Assembly (NCBI GenBank): GCA_903886165.1
Contig: CAISLL010000074.1
Coordinates: forward strand, 1-5,671
Direction of reading: 5' to 3'
DNA from: an uncultured beta proteobacterium
Lineage (GTDB): Bacteria; Pseudomonadota; Gammaproteobacteria; Burkholderiales; Burkholderiaceae_C
Length of the DNA stretch: 5,671 nucleotides
The notes under the pieces are model-generated. The model saw only the letters and a list, made by a program, of their open reading frames with translations. It searched no databases and was not told the DNA's origin. Shown here piece by piece: positions 1 to 5,595 of the stretch (its first letter is position 1; every line of letters starts with the position of its first letter). The translations under genes were made by a program, and so were the position numbers.

Positions 1-1
1 A

Positions 2-67
2 TTGCTGAATTATGTGGACACCCCGGAACACGCCTGGGACGTGATCCGGCGCTTTTACGACCTGTGA
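2..67 (+). CDS. 3' end of an unidentified plus-strand gene (possibly LOG-family Rossmann protein)
   Basis: An open frame runs in from the left edge and ends at TGA (65-67), giving 21 residues ending in VDTPEHAWDVIRRFYDL. The pattern of an Asp-Thr-Pro turn followed by an amphipathic helix ending in a Phe-Tyr pair resembles, from memory, the C-terminus of LOG/TIGR00730 Rossmann-fold proteins (the family of cytokinin-activating phosphoribohydrolases), but 21 residues are too few to be sure. The reading frame has ordinary residue composition. Its last 13 bases overlap the 3' end of the convergent MFS gene. The start and the catalytic region lie outside the window. Confidence 0.45.
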   Translation: MLNYVDTPEHAWDVIRRFYDL

Positions 68-1236
68 GCCGCGGCAGGAGGACGCAAGCACCAGGCGGTG
101 CGCGCCCCCATCGCCACACTGGCACCCACGGTCCAGAACACCAGCGACACGCCCAGCACGGCGCCTGCGCTGCCGAACAACATGGGCATCAACACGCTGG
201 AGGCGTTGATCGCCATCAACCGGAACCCCAGCGCCTCGCCATGACGTGCCGCGGGCGTGATCTGGTGCAGGGTGCTCATGATCATCGGCTGCACCGAGCC
301 CAGTGACACGCCCAACAGGGCAGAGCAGATGCCCATCGTCACGGCATCCGGCATGAACGGGTAAATGCCAAACAGGCTGGCGGTTGCCAACATGGCCGCG
401 GTCACCACCACCCACTCATGCAAATGGGCGGCCAGAAACGGTATTGCCACCCTGACGGTGGTAGCGGCTAAGGCAAATACTCCCAGAATGGCACCAATGG
501 CGGAGGCACTCACTCCCCGCTCGTGGCCCAACACCGGCACCACAAAGGTGTGCACGTCCCAGCAGGACGACATCAGCCAGTTGACCAGCAACAGGCGGCG
601 CATCATGGGTTGGCGCAACAAATCCCAGGCACGGCCCTTGTCAGCGCCTGGCGTCACAGGGACTGGTGGCAGCTCCACGGTGAGGCGTATCCATAGCCAG
701 GTCATCAAAGGCAGGCAGGCCAGACCAAAGAATGCCACCCGAAACCCGCTCGCGTCAATCAGTAAACCGGCGGTGATCGGCCCGATGAAGTTGGACAGCG
801 CCGGTCCAATCGAGAGCCAGCTGAACATGCGTTTGAGGTCGGCGGTGTTCTGCGCAGAGCGCCCAACATGGCGCTGCAGGCTGATCGACGCCACACCGGT
901 GGCGCCGCCAGTCATCAGGGCACTCAGACACAATACAGGGAATATGGGAAACGCCACCGCCAACCCGGCGCCGGTGCTGGCGGCTATGACGCAAAAGCCG
1001 ATGGGGCGCTTGAATCCGTTGCGGTCGGTATAACGACCGGCGGGCAAGGCCAGAAACACCTGGGTCAGGGCAAACAAGGACAGCAGCAGCCCCACGGCCA
1101 GCGCGCTGTGCCCTTCGCGCAACGCCATCAGCGGTGCGGCCATCCGCACGCCGGCCATGCAGGCATGCAAACTGATGTGCCCGGCAATCAGGTGGGCCAG
1201 TGCCACCGGGCCCAGTGGTGCGGTGGCGGTCGTCAC
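55..1236 (-). CDS. MFS transporter (probable small-molecule efflux)
   Basis: This 393-aa integral inner-membrane protein has the length and hydrophobic pattern of a 12-helix major facilitator. Motif A is clear in the loop after TM2: GRYTDRNGFKRP at residues 67-78, with the conserved Gly, Asp, Arg and Gly. A motif C-like stretch, NFIGPITAGLLID at 149-161, lies in the TM5 position and is typical of proton-coupled antiporters. A charged central loop (about 185-215) separates the halves. The start is GTG; its last two bases are the first two of the rmuC stop codon (GTGA at 1233-1236), and no good Shine-Dalgarno site precedes it, so translation probably depends on coupling to rmuC. The 3' end overlaps the convergent plus-strand gene by 13 bases. 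Substrate cannot be told from sequence; drug, sugar or metabolite export are all possible. Family assignment is secure, function is not. Confidence 0.9.
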   Translation of the reverse strand: MTTATAPLGPVALAHLIAGHISLHACMAGVRMAAPLMALREGHSALAVGLLLSLFALTQVFLALPAGRYTDRNGFKRPIGFCVIAASTGAGLAVAFPIFPVLCLSALMTGGATGVASISLQRHVGRSAQNTADLKRMFSWLSIGPALSNFIGPITAGLLIDASGFRVAFFGLACLPLMTWLWIRLTVELPPVPVTPGADKGRAWDLLRQPMMRRLLLVNWLMSSCWDVHTFVVPVLGHERGVSASAIGAILGVFALAATTVRVAIPFLAAHLHEWVVVTAAMLATASLFGIYPFMPDAVTMGICSALLGVSLGSVQPMIMSTLHQITPAARHGEALGFRLMAINASSVLMPMLFGSAGAVLGVSLVFWTVGASVAMGARTAWCLRPPAAAHRS

Positions 1237-2603
1237 GGATTGGCGGGCCCGTCGGTGCTGTCGAAGTCAAGGTCGTGCACGATCAGCGCCGAGCTTTGTG
1301 TTTCAGACAAGGCCTCCACATTTTTAAGGGCACGGCCCATGGCGCGGCTGCGGGTTTGGGCCCCGTCAATGGTTTTCAGCACGGTCTCGGTTTGTGACTT
1401 GACCTTGGCCAGCACGTCGCCAAACTTGCCAAATTCGGTTTTGACGGCACCCAGCACCTGCCAGACCTCGCTGGCGCGTTTCTCCAGCGCCAGCGTCCGA
1501 AACCCCATTTGCAGCGAACTCAGCAAGGCCAGCAGGGTGGTGGGTCCGGCCAGCGTGACGCGGCAGTCGCGCTGCAGGGCTTCCATCAAGCCGGGGCGGC
1601 GCAGCACTTCGGCATACAGGCCTTCGGTGGGTAAAAACAGGATGGCAAAGTCGGTGGTGTAGGGCGGCTCCAGGTATTTGTCGGCAATCGATTTGGCTTC
1701 CAGGCGAATACGCTGTTCCAGCCCCCGCGCCGCCAGCTCGGCGCCTGGTGCATCGGCGCGGCCCTGGGCATCAAGCAGGCGCTCGTAGTCTTCGTTGGGA
1801 AACTTGGCGTCAATCGGCAGCCACAAGGGAATGCCTGAATCCGAGCGGCCCGGCAGCTTGACGGCAAAGTCGACCACGTTTTTGCTGCCCGGGCGAGTGG
1901 CGATTTGCGCGGCGTATTGGTCTGGCACAAAGACTTGTTCCAACAGCGAGGCCAATTGCGCCTCGCCAAAAATGCCGCGCGTTTTGACGTTGGTCAGCAA
2001 GTGCTTGAGGTCGCCCACGCCTTGCGCCAGCGTCTGCATTTCGCCCAGGCCTTTGTGCACCTGATCCAGCCGGTCGGCGACCTGTTTAAAGCTCTCGCCC
2101 AGGCGCGCCTGCAAGGTGCTTTGCAGCTTTTCGTCGACCGTGGCACGCATTTCGTCGAGCTTCGCAGCGTTGCTGGTTTGCAATTGCGCCAACTGTTTTT
2201 CAAGGGTTTCGCGGATCTCGCTCATGCGCCGTGCGTTGGACTCACTCAAGCCTGAGAGTTGGAGGGTGAGGGTGTCGTGCAGGTTTTTTTGCAACAAGCC
2301 GAGCTGTTGACCAAAGGCGTCGATTTGTGTGTTTTGTGTGCGCGTGGCCTCCGCACCCTGCTGCACCAGGGTTTGCTGAAAGGTAGAGAGGTTGAGCGCG
2401 AGTTCCTGGCGGCTGTCGCGCGAGCTGTCCAGCACCTCCCGCCGCAGCGCCCGCTCAAGTCGCTCTGACGTGGTGTTGATATGCTGCACCAGTTGCTCTG
2501 AATCGGCGGCTCCTTTTTGGCCGCTGCGCCACCACATCACCAGCAGCAACAGCGCGTTCACACAGGTCAGGCCCAGGACCAGCCACGTCACGAACTCATT
2601 CAC
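1233..2603 (-). CDS. rmuC: DNA recombination protein RmuC
   Basis: This 456-aa protein matches the RmuC family (Pfam PF02646), known from E. coli as limiting inversions between short inverted repeats and thought to act on DNA structures as a nuclease-like protein. Visible order: an N-terminal membrane anchor (about residues 4-25, ending in WWR), a long Gln/Glu/Arg-rich coiled coil (about 35-195), then the RmuC core (about 198-415) with hallmark segments LTNVKTRGIFGEAQL (203-217), LPIDAKFPNEDYERLLDA (262-279), ILFLPTEGLYAEVLRRP (321-337) and ALEKRASEVWQVLGAVKTEF (372-391). E214, D245 and the D265-x-K267 pair look like a PD-(D/E)xK-type active site; this is inference. The last 40 residues are variable. 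The GTG start is supported by AAGGAG ten bases upstream and by the anchor beginning immediately. It is the first gene of a two-gene unit with the MFS transporter. Confidence 0.96.
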   Translation of the reverse strand: MNEFVTWLVLGLTCVNALLLLVMWWRSGQKGAADSEQLVQHINTTSERLERALRREVLDSSRDSRQELALNLSTFQQTLVQQGAEATRTQNTQIDAFGQQLGLLQKNLHDTLTLQLSGLSESNARRMSEIRETLEKQLAQLQTSNAAKLDEMRATVDEKLQSTLQARLGESFKQVADRLDQVHKGLGEMQTLAQGVGDLKHLLTNVKTRGIFGEAQLASLLEQVFVPDQYAAQIATRPGSKNVVDFAVKLPGRSDSGIPLWLPIDAKFPNEDYERLLDAQGRADAPGAELAARGLEQRIRLEAKSIADKYLEPPYTTDFAILFLPTEGLYAEVLRRPGLMEALQRDCRVTLAGPTTLLALLSSLQMGFRTLALEKRASEVWQVLGAVKTEFGKFGDVLAKVKSQTETVLKTIDGAQTRSRAMGRALKNVEALSETQSSALIVHDLDFDSTDGPANP

Positions 2604-2613
2604 GTCTAAGAGT

Positions 2614-2619
2614 CTCCTT
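2614..2619 (-). promoter_or_regulatory. Ribosome binding site of rmuC
   Basis: On the minus strand this reads AAGGAG, ten bases before the GTG at 2601-2603. No other in-frame ATG or GTG lies at usable spacing, so this site fixes the non-ATG start of rmuC. The spacing is slightly longer than optimal. Confidence 0.7.
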
Positions 2620-2685
2620 GTGACCTATTGTTGTTCAAAAACGCCCGGAACCGGCACGGCAGGTAACTTTAACTTTTATATAGAT

Positions 2686-2739
2686 AAATAGCTTGAAGCC
2701 CTTATTAAACAAAAATAATCAGCTGCATTAAATATAGCT
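2686..2739 (-). repeat. AT-rich intergenic element, probable copy of a dispersed Comamonadaceae repeat
   Basis: The gap between the dehydrogenase and rmuC is far more AT-rich than its surroundings. Read on the minus strand it contains, in order, AGCTATATTTAATGCAGCTG, then TTAATAAGGGCTTCAAGC, then TATTT. This order (GCTAT, AT-run, AGCTG, a TTAT-type segment, AAGGGCT, AAGCTATTT) resembles a short repeat I remember from intergenic regions of Rhodoferax, Polaromonas and relatives; that is memory, not a search. The ends carry near-direct copies, AAATAGCT (plus strand 2686-2693) and AAATATAGCT (2730-2739). The dehydrogenase stop codon falls within the right end. The AT-rich stretch also holds weak -10-like hexamers (for example TATAAA, minus strand, 2675-2680) that could serve rmuC, but without a convincing -35. 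Confidence 0.4.
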
Positions 2740-3700
2740 AATTCAAGGGTGTCACGGCCTTGCCGTGTTTCAGAAAACCAATCAGGTTGTCGGCTGCCAG
2801 TTGGGCCATGGCCAGGCGTGTGGGCATCGTGGCGCTGGCAATGTGCGGTGTCAGCACCACATTGGGCACGGTCAGCAAATCCGGGTGCACGGCAGGTTCA
2901 CCCTCAAACACATCCAGCCCAGCGGCAGCAATCACACCCTGCTTCAAGGCCGCGGCCAACGCGGCATCGTCCACAATGCCGCCGCGGGCAATGTTCACCA
3001 GGGTGGCGCTGGGTTTCATTTGCGCCAGTTCAGCCGCGCCAATGGCGTGGCGTGCTTCAGCAGAGTAGGGCAGCACCAGAATCAAATGGTCAGCCTGTTG
3101 CAACAGGTCGGGCTTGCTGACCCATGTGGCGCCACAGTTGAGTTCGGTGGCAACGTCCAGCCGTGAACGGTTGTGGTAGATCACCTTCATGCCAAAGCCA
3201 TGCGCGCCGCGCTTGGCAATGGCCTGCCCAATGCGGCCCATGCCCAGAATGCCCAGTGTGCTGCCATGTATGTCAGAGCCGGCAAACATGTCGTAACGCC
3301 AGCGGTTCCACAAACCGGCGCGCAAAAATCGCTCGCTTTCGGCCATGCGCCGGGCGGTGGCCATGAGCAGTGCGAAGCCAAAATCGGCGGTGGTCTCGGT
3401 CAGCACGTCGGGCGTGTTGGTGGCCTTGATGCCGGCGGCGGTCATCGCCTGCAGGTCAAAATTGTTGTAGCCCACCGCCATGTTGGCGCAAATTTTCAGG
3501 TCCGGGCAGGCCGCCAGCAGTGCCGCGTCAATGCGCTCGCTGCCGGTGGTGAACACACCTTGTTTGCCCTGCAGCTTGTCAATCAACTGCGCGGGTGTCC
3601 AAAGCGTGTCGTCCTGGTTGGAAGTGACCTCAAAATGAGGCTCAAGCAGCGTCAGAATCTGCGGAAAAACAGCGCGCGCGACCAGGATGGAAGGCTTCAT
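2738..3700 (-). CDS. D-2-hydroxyacid dehydrogenase, GhrB-like (glyoxylate/hydroxypyruvate/2-ketogluconate reductase)
   Basis: This 320-aa cytoplasmic enzyme would interconvert a 2-keto acid and a D-2-hydroxy acid using a nicotinamide cofactor. The substrate-binding domain shows VGYNNFD (76-82) and TPDVLTETTADF (96-107). The Rossmann domain has GMGRIG (153-158). The catalytic triad is present: Arg in NIARGG (R239), Glu in FEGEP (E268) and His in TPHIASAT (H286). The end of the second Rossmann strand reads HNRSR (176-180) with no acidic residue, which favours NADP(H). Length and many segments agree with E. coli GhrB as I recall it. The frame is open 19 codons further upstream, but that would run into nhaD; the ATG at 3700 begins MKPSILVARA, like GhrB, and lies 7 bases after the nhaD stop. 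No clear Shine-Dalgarno site is seen, so coupling to nhaD is likely. The exact substrate (glyoxylate, hydroxypyruvate, 2-ketogluconate or another) is not decided by sequence. Confidence 0.93.
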   Translation of the reverse strand: MKPSILVARAVFPQILTLLEPHFEVTSNQDDTLWTPAQLIDKLQGKQGVFTTGSERIDAALLAACPDLKICANMAVGYNNFDLQAMTAAGIKATNTPDVLTETTADFGFALLMATARRMAESERFLRAGLWNRWRYDMFAGSDIHGSTLGILGMGRIGQAIAKRGAHGFGMKVIYHNRSRLDVATELNCGATWVSKPDLLQQADHLILVLPYSAEARHAIGAAELAQMKPSATLVNIARGGIVDDAALAAALKQGVIAAAGLDVFEGEPAVHPDLLTVPNVVLTPHIASATMPTRLAMAQLAADNLIGFLKHGKAVTPLN

Positions 3701-3707
3701 AAACGCA

Positions 3708-4994
3708 TCAATGGCCAAACAGGCGCATTTCCACGATGTAGACGAATGCACCTGCAAAATAGCCCATCAGCGCCAACAGGCTGATCTTGCGCACGTACCA
3801 GATGAAGTCGATCTTCTCAAGCCCCATGGCTGCCACCCCGGCGGCTGAACCAATGATCAGAATCGAGCCGCCGGTGCCGGCGCAATACGCCATGAACTCC
3901 CACAGGAAGCTGTCCGGCGGATATTGCTCCAGGCTGTACATGCCCATGGACGCGGCCACCAGTGGCACGTTGTCGACGATCGCGCTGACCAGGCCGATGA
4001 GCAGGACGATGATGTCCTGGCGCCCGACTGTCTGGTCAAGCCACTGGGCGATCGAGGCCAAAATGTGGGTGTGTTCCAGCACCGCCACGGCCAGCAATAT
4101 GCCAATGAAGAACACCACGGCGCTCATGTCGATGCGCGTCAGCGCGCGCGCCAGGGTCAGGCGTTGCTTTCTGAGGTCTTCTTCCTGACGGTGCACCAGA
4201 TCACCCACGGCCCACAGGATCCCCAGCCCGAACAAGATCCCCATGAAAGGCGGCAAATGCGTCACTGCCTTGAACACCGGGACCGCCACCAGAATACCAA
4301 GTCCCAGAAAAAACATCAGGTTGCTCTCGAACGCGCTGGTGTGAAATTCCTCACCGGTCTCCCTTTGTTTCTGCGGCACGACGGGACGGTCGCCCATCAT
4401 GTAGCTGGTGACCGCCAGCGGCACGATCATGTTGATGAGCGATGGCAGGAACAGGCCCTTCATGATTTCAGCCGCCGTGATTTGGCCGCCAATCCAGAGC
4501 ATGGTGGTGGTGACGTCACCGATCGGTGTCCAGGCTCCGCCGGCATTGGCTGCAATCACGATGATGCCGGCAAAGAACAGGCGGTCATCACGTTTGCCCA
4601 GCAACTTCTTCATCAGTGACACCATGACAATGGTGGTGGTCAGGTTGTCCAGGATCGCGCTGAGAAAAAAGGTCACAAAACCGACCATCCACATCAGCTT
4701 GGACAGCCGCTCGGTCTTGATGCGCGAGGTGATGACCTCAAAACCGTTGTGCGCATCCACCACCTCCACAATGGTCATGGCACCCATCAGGAAAAACACA
4801 ATCTGTGCGGTCGCCATAAGGGACTCTGACAAATTTTCACTCACCAGGTGAACGTCACCGCTAGACAGTGCATAAATGGTCCAGAGCAATCCAGCGCCAA
4901 TCAGGGCGGATGCGGACTTGTTGACCTTTAGGGGGTGTTCAAGCGCGATGGCTGCATAAGCCAACACGAACACAATGACCAGGGCAGTCAGCAT
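3708..4994 (-). CDS. nhaD: Na+/H+ antiporter NhaD
   Basis: This 428-aa inner-membrane protein belongs to the NhaD family of the ion transporter (IT) superfamily; characterised members (such as Vibrio NhaD) exchange cytoplasmic Na+ or Li+ for protons. It is hydrophobic throughout, with about 11-13 membrane segments. Family signatures form two related halves: SAILDNLTTTIVM (112-124) with AANAGGAWTPIGDVTTT (148-164), and SAIVDNVPLVAASMGMY (337-353) with AGTGGSILIIGSAAGVAAMG (372-391). The two helix-breaking Asp-Asn pairs (D116-N117 and D341-N342) are likely ion-site residues by analogy with the fold. A hydrophilic loop at about 202-220 and a charged one at about 267-285 divide the protein. The ATG start has GAGGT eight bases upstream. 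It is the first gene of a unit with the dehydrogenase. The length is usual and nothing is missing. Confidence 0.95.
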   Translation of the reverse strand: MLTALVIVFVLAYAAIALEHPLKVNKSASALIGAGLLWTIYALSSGDVHLVSENLSESLMATAQIVFFLMGAMTIVEVVDAHNGFEVITSRIKTERLSKLMWMVGFVTFFLSAILDNLTTTIVMVSLMKKLLGKRDDRLFFAGIIVIAANAGGAWTPIGDVTTTMLWIGGQITAAEIMKGLFLPSLINMIVPLAVTSYMMGDRPVVPQKQRETGEEFHTSAFESNLMFFLGLGILVAVPVFKAVTHLPPFMGILFGLGILWAVGDLVHRQEEDLRKQRLTLARALTRIDMSAVVFFIGILLAVAVLEHTHILASIAQWLDQTVGRQDIIVLLIGLVSAIVDNVPLVAASMGMYSLEQYPPDSFLWEFMAYCAGTGGSILIIGSAAGVAAMGLEKIDFIWYVRKISLLALMGYFAGAFVYIVEMRLFGH

Positions 4995-5002
4995 GGGGGG
5001 TT

Positions 5003-5007
5003 ACCTC
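5003..5007 (-). promoter_or_regulatory. Ribosome binding site of nhaD
   Basis: The minus strand reads GAGGT here, eight bases before the ATG at 4992-4994. It supports this start over later in-frame methionines, and starting here gives the complete first membrane helix. Confidence 0.65.
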
Positions 5008-5052
5008 AGGTGTTGTTAGGAAAAAGCAGCCGTGATTATGACGACTCGATAA

Positions 5053-5058
5053 ATCATA
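5053..5058 (-). promoter_or_regulatory. Possible -10 box of the nhaD promoter
   Basis: The minus strand reads TATGAT (five of six consensus bases) about 58 bases before the nhaD start, between the lipoprotein terminator and nhaD, where a promoter must lie if that terminator works. No good -35 hexamer is found 16-18 bases upstream, so it may be an activated promoter or a wrong call. Confidence 0.3.
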
Positions 5059-5128
5059 GCCTGACACAAACCTGTGCACTTTCCAGTCCGCTCTCTCATC
5101 TGATGCAACAGATTCGGGTGCGAATGCC

Positions 5129-5155
5129 AAAAAAAAGCCACCCGAAGGTGGCTTT
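5129..5155 (-). terminator. Rho-independent terminator of the lipoprotein gene
   Basis: Read on the minus strand, AAAGCCACC pairs with GGTGGCTTT across the loop TTCG. The loop is closed by a C-G pair, giving the extra-stable cUUCGg tetraloop, and the stem runs into eight T residues (plus-strand A-run 5129-5136). It begins 20 bases after the lipoprotein stop codon and separates that gene from nhaD. On the plus strand the hairpin is followed only by TTTCT, and no plus-strand gene lies upstream, so it acts on the minus strand. Confidence 0.92.
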
Positions 5156-5175
5156 CTGAACCAGCGAGCCGCTGA

Positions 5176-5376
5176 TTACTTGGAAGCGGCAGGAGCAGCA
5201 GCGGAAGCGGCAGCAGCTGGGGCAGCAGAAGCTGCGTCAGCTGCAGGAGCTGCAACAGGAGCTGGTGCTGGAGCGGCAACAGGAGCTGGTGCAGGTGCAG
5301 GAGCTTCTTCTTTCTTGCCACAAGCGGCGAGGGCGGCAGCAGCGATCACAGCGATCAAGACGAGAGATTTGTTCAT
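5176..5376 (-). CDS. Small Ala/Pro-rich lipoprotein
   Basis: This 66-aa protein starts MNKSLVLIAVIAAAALAAC, a short signal peptide with a Lys near the N-terminus, a hydrophobic core and the lipobox L16-A17-A18-C19, so signal peptidase II should cleave before C19 and the Cys be lipidated. Gly follows the Cys, which by the usual +2 rule does not retain the protein in the inner membrane, so outer-membrane anchoring is expected. The mature part (48 residues) has a charged KKEE start and is otherwise Ala/Pro, then Ala/Ser, with an 8-residue repeat of the type APAPAPVA. It has no folded domain and is probably extended in the periplasm. The open frame extends 40 codons further upstream, but those codons cover the leader and reach the promoter; the ATG at 5376 has AAGG eight bases upstream and begins the signal peptide. 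It is transcribed alone, with its own promoter and terminator. Function is unknown; similar small lipoproteins are common in Burkholderiales. Confidence 0.85.
   Translation of the reverse strand: MNKSLVLIAVIAAAALAACGKKEEAPAPAPAPVAAPAPAPVAAPAADAASAAPAAAASAAAPAASK
5252..5299 (-). repeat. 24-bp tandem repeat inside the lipoprotein gene
   Basis: Two adjacent 24-base units (5252-5275 and 5276-5299) share the first 17 bases, GCAACAGGAGCTGGTGC on the plus strand, and then diverge. They encode the repeated Ala-Pro-Ala-Pro-type octapeptide. The in-frame unit could expand or shrink without breaking the gene. Confidence 0.75.
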
Positions 5377-5407
5377 TTGAAGTACCTTAATATAAAACTG
5401 GATATAA

Positions 5408-5448
5408 AAAACCGATTTCCGGAAATCGTTTTTGTGGTCTCCCACAAA
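5408..5448 (-). other. Structured 5' leader of the lipoprotein mRNA (two adjacent hairpins plus U-run)
   Basis: In the transcript from the 5499-5529 promoter, the first hairpin (5448 to 5431) is UUUGUGG, loop GAGA, CCACAAA: seven pairs with a GNRA tetraloop. The second (5433 to 5408) is built on the perfect 16-base palindrome CGATTTCCGGAAATCG (5413-5428); after one mismatch, four A-U pairs extend it. It is followed by UUUUUU (plus-strand A-run 5406-5411). The two hairpins share three bases (5431-5433), so their outer pairs compete. The second looks like a weak terminator or attenuator about 30 bases before the start codon. A DNA operator or an mRNA-stabilising element is also possible. The structure is seen directly; its role is inference. 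Confidence 0.55.
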
Positions 5449-5498
5449 TAACCAAGCAAACAAACAGCGAAGTGTTTCGGTTGTACGCTTAGCCACTT

Positions 5499-5529
5499 AT
5501 TATAGTGTAAACCCTAATGATTTTGACAA
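5499..5529 (-). promoter_or_regulatory. Sigma-70 promoter of the lipoprotein gene
   Basis: The minus strand has a perfect -10, TATAAT (5499-5504), and a -35 of TTGTCA (5524-5529, five of six), with a 19-base spacer that is longer than ideal. Transcription would begin near 5492, giving a leader of about 116 bases before the ATG at 5376. The perfect -10 together with the strong downstream terminator suggests an abundantly expressed short mRNA. Confidence 0.65.
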
Positions 5530-5595
5530 TGCGCCATCATAAACTGTTGGGCTTTAGCGTCATTACACCCGTCTGCGGGTATTCCAGTGGTGGCG

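Noticed and set aside
365..1033. 222-codon plus-strand open frame opposite the MFS gene
   Set aside because: Antisense to a well-supported transporter, low-hydrophobicity and Arg/Pro/Thr-rich, with no domain or ribosome binding site.
2637..2657. Terminator-like CCGG/CCGG with a T-run on the minus strand, upstream of rmuC
   Set aside because: The stem has only three clean pairs plus a bulge, too weak to call a terminator; it might still reduce read-through from the dehydrogenase.
3701..3757. Upstream extension of the dehydrogenase by 19 residues
   Set aside because: It would overlap nhaD by about 50 bases, and the added residues do not fit the family, which starts at MKPS.
3924..4619. 231-codon plus-strand open frame opposite nhaD
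   Set aside because: It lies wholly antisense to a clear NhaD, and its His/Gln/Arg/Asp-rich translation with no recognisable domain is typical of a shadow frame in GC-rich DNA.
5180..5380. 66-codon plus-strand open frame rich in Ala/Gly opposite the lipoprotein
   Set aside because: It is the complement of the Ala/Pro repeat codons; the minus strand has the lipobox, ribosome binding site, promoter and terminator.
5377..5496. Upstream extension of the lipoprotein by 40 residues
   Set aside because: It would bury the signal peptide and cover the leader hairpins, and its first codon lies next to the -10 box, upstream of the expected transcription start.
5523..5528. Perfect TTGACA on the plus strand
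   Set aside because: No -10 box lies 16-18 bases downstream and no plus-strand gene follows; it is the reverse side of the lipoprotein -35 region.
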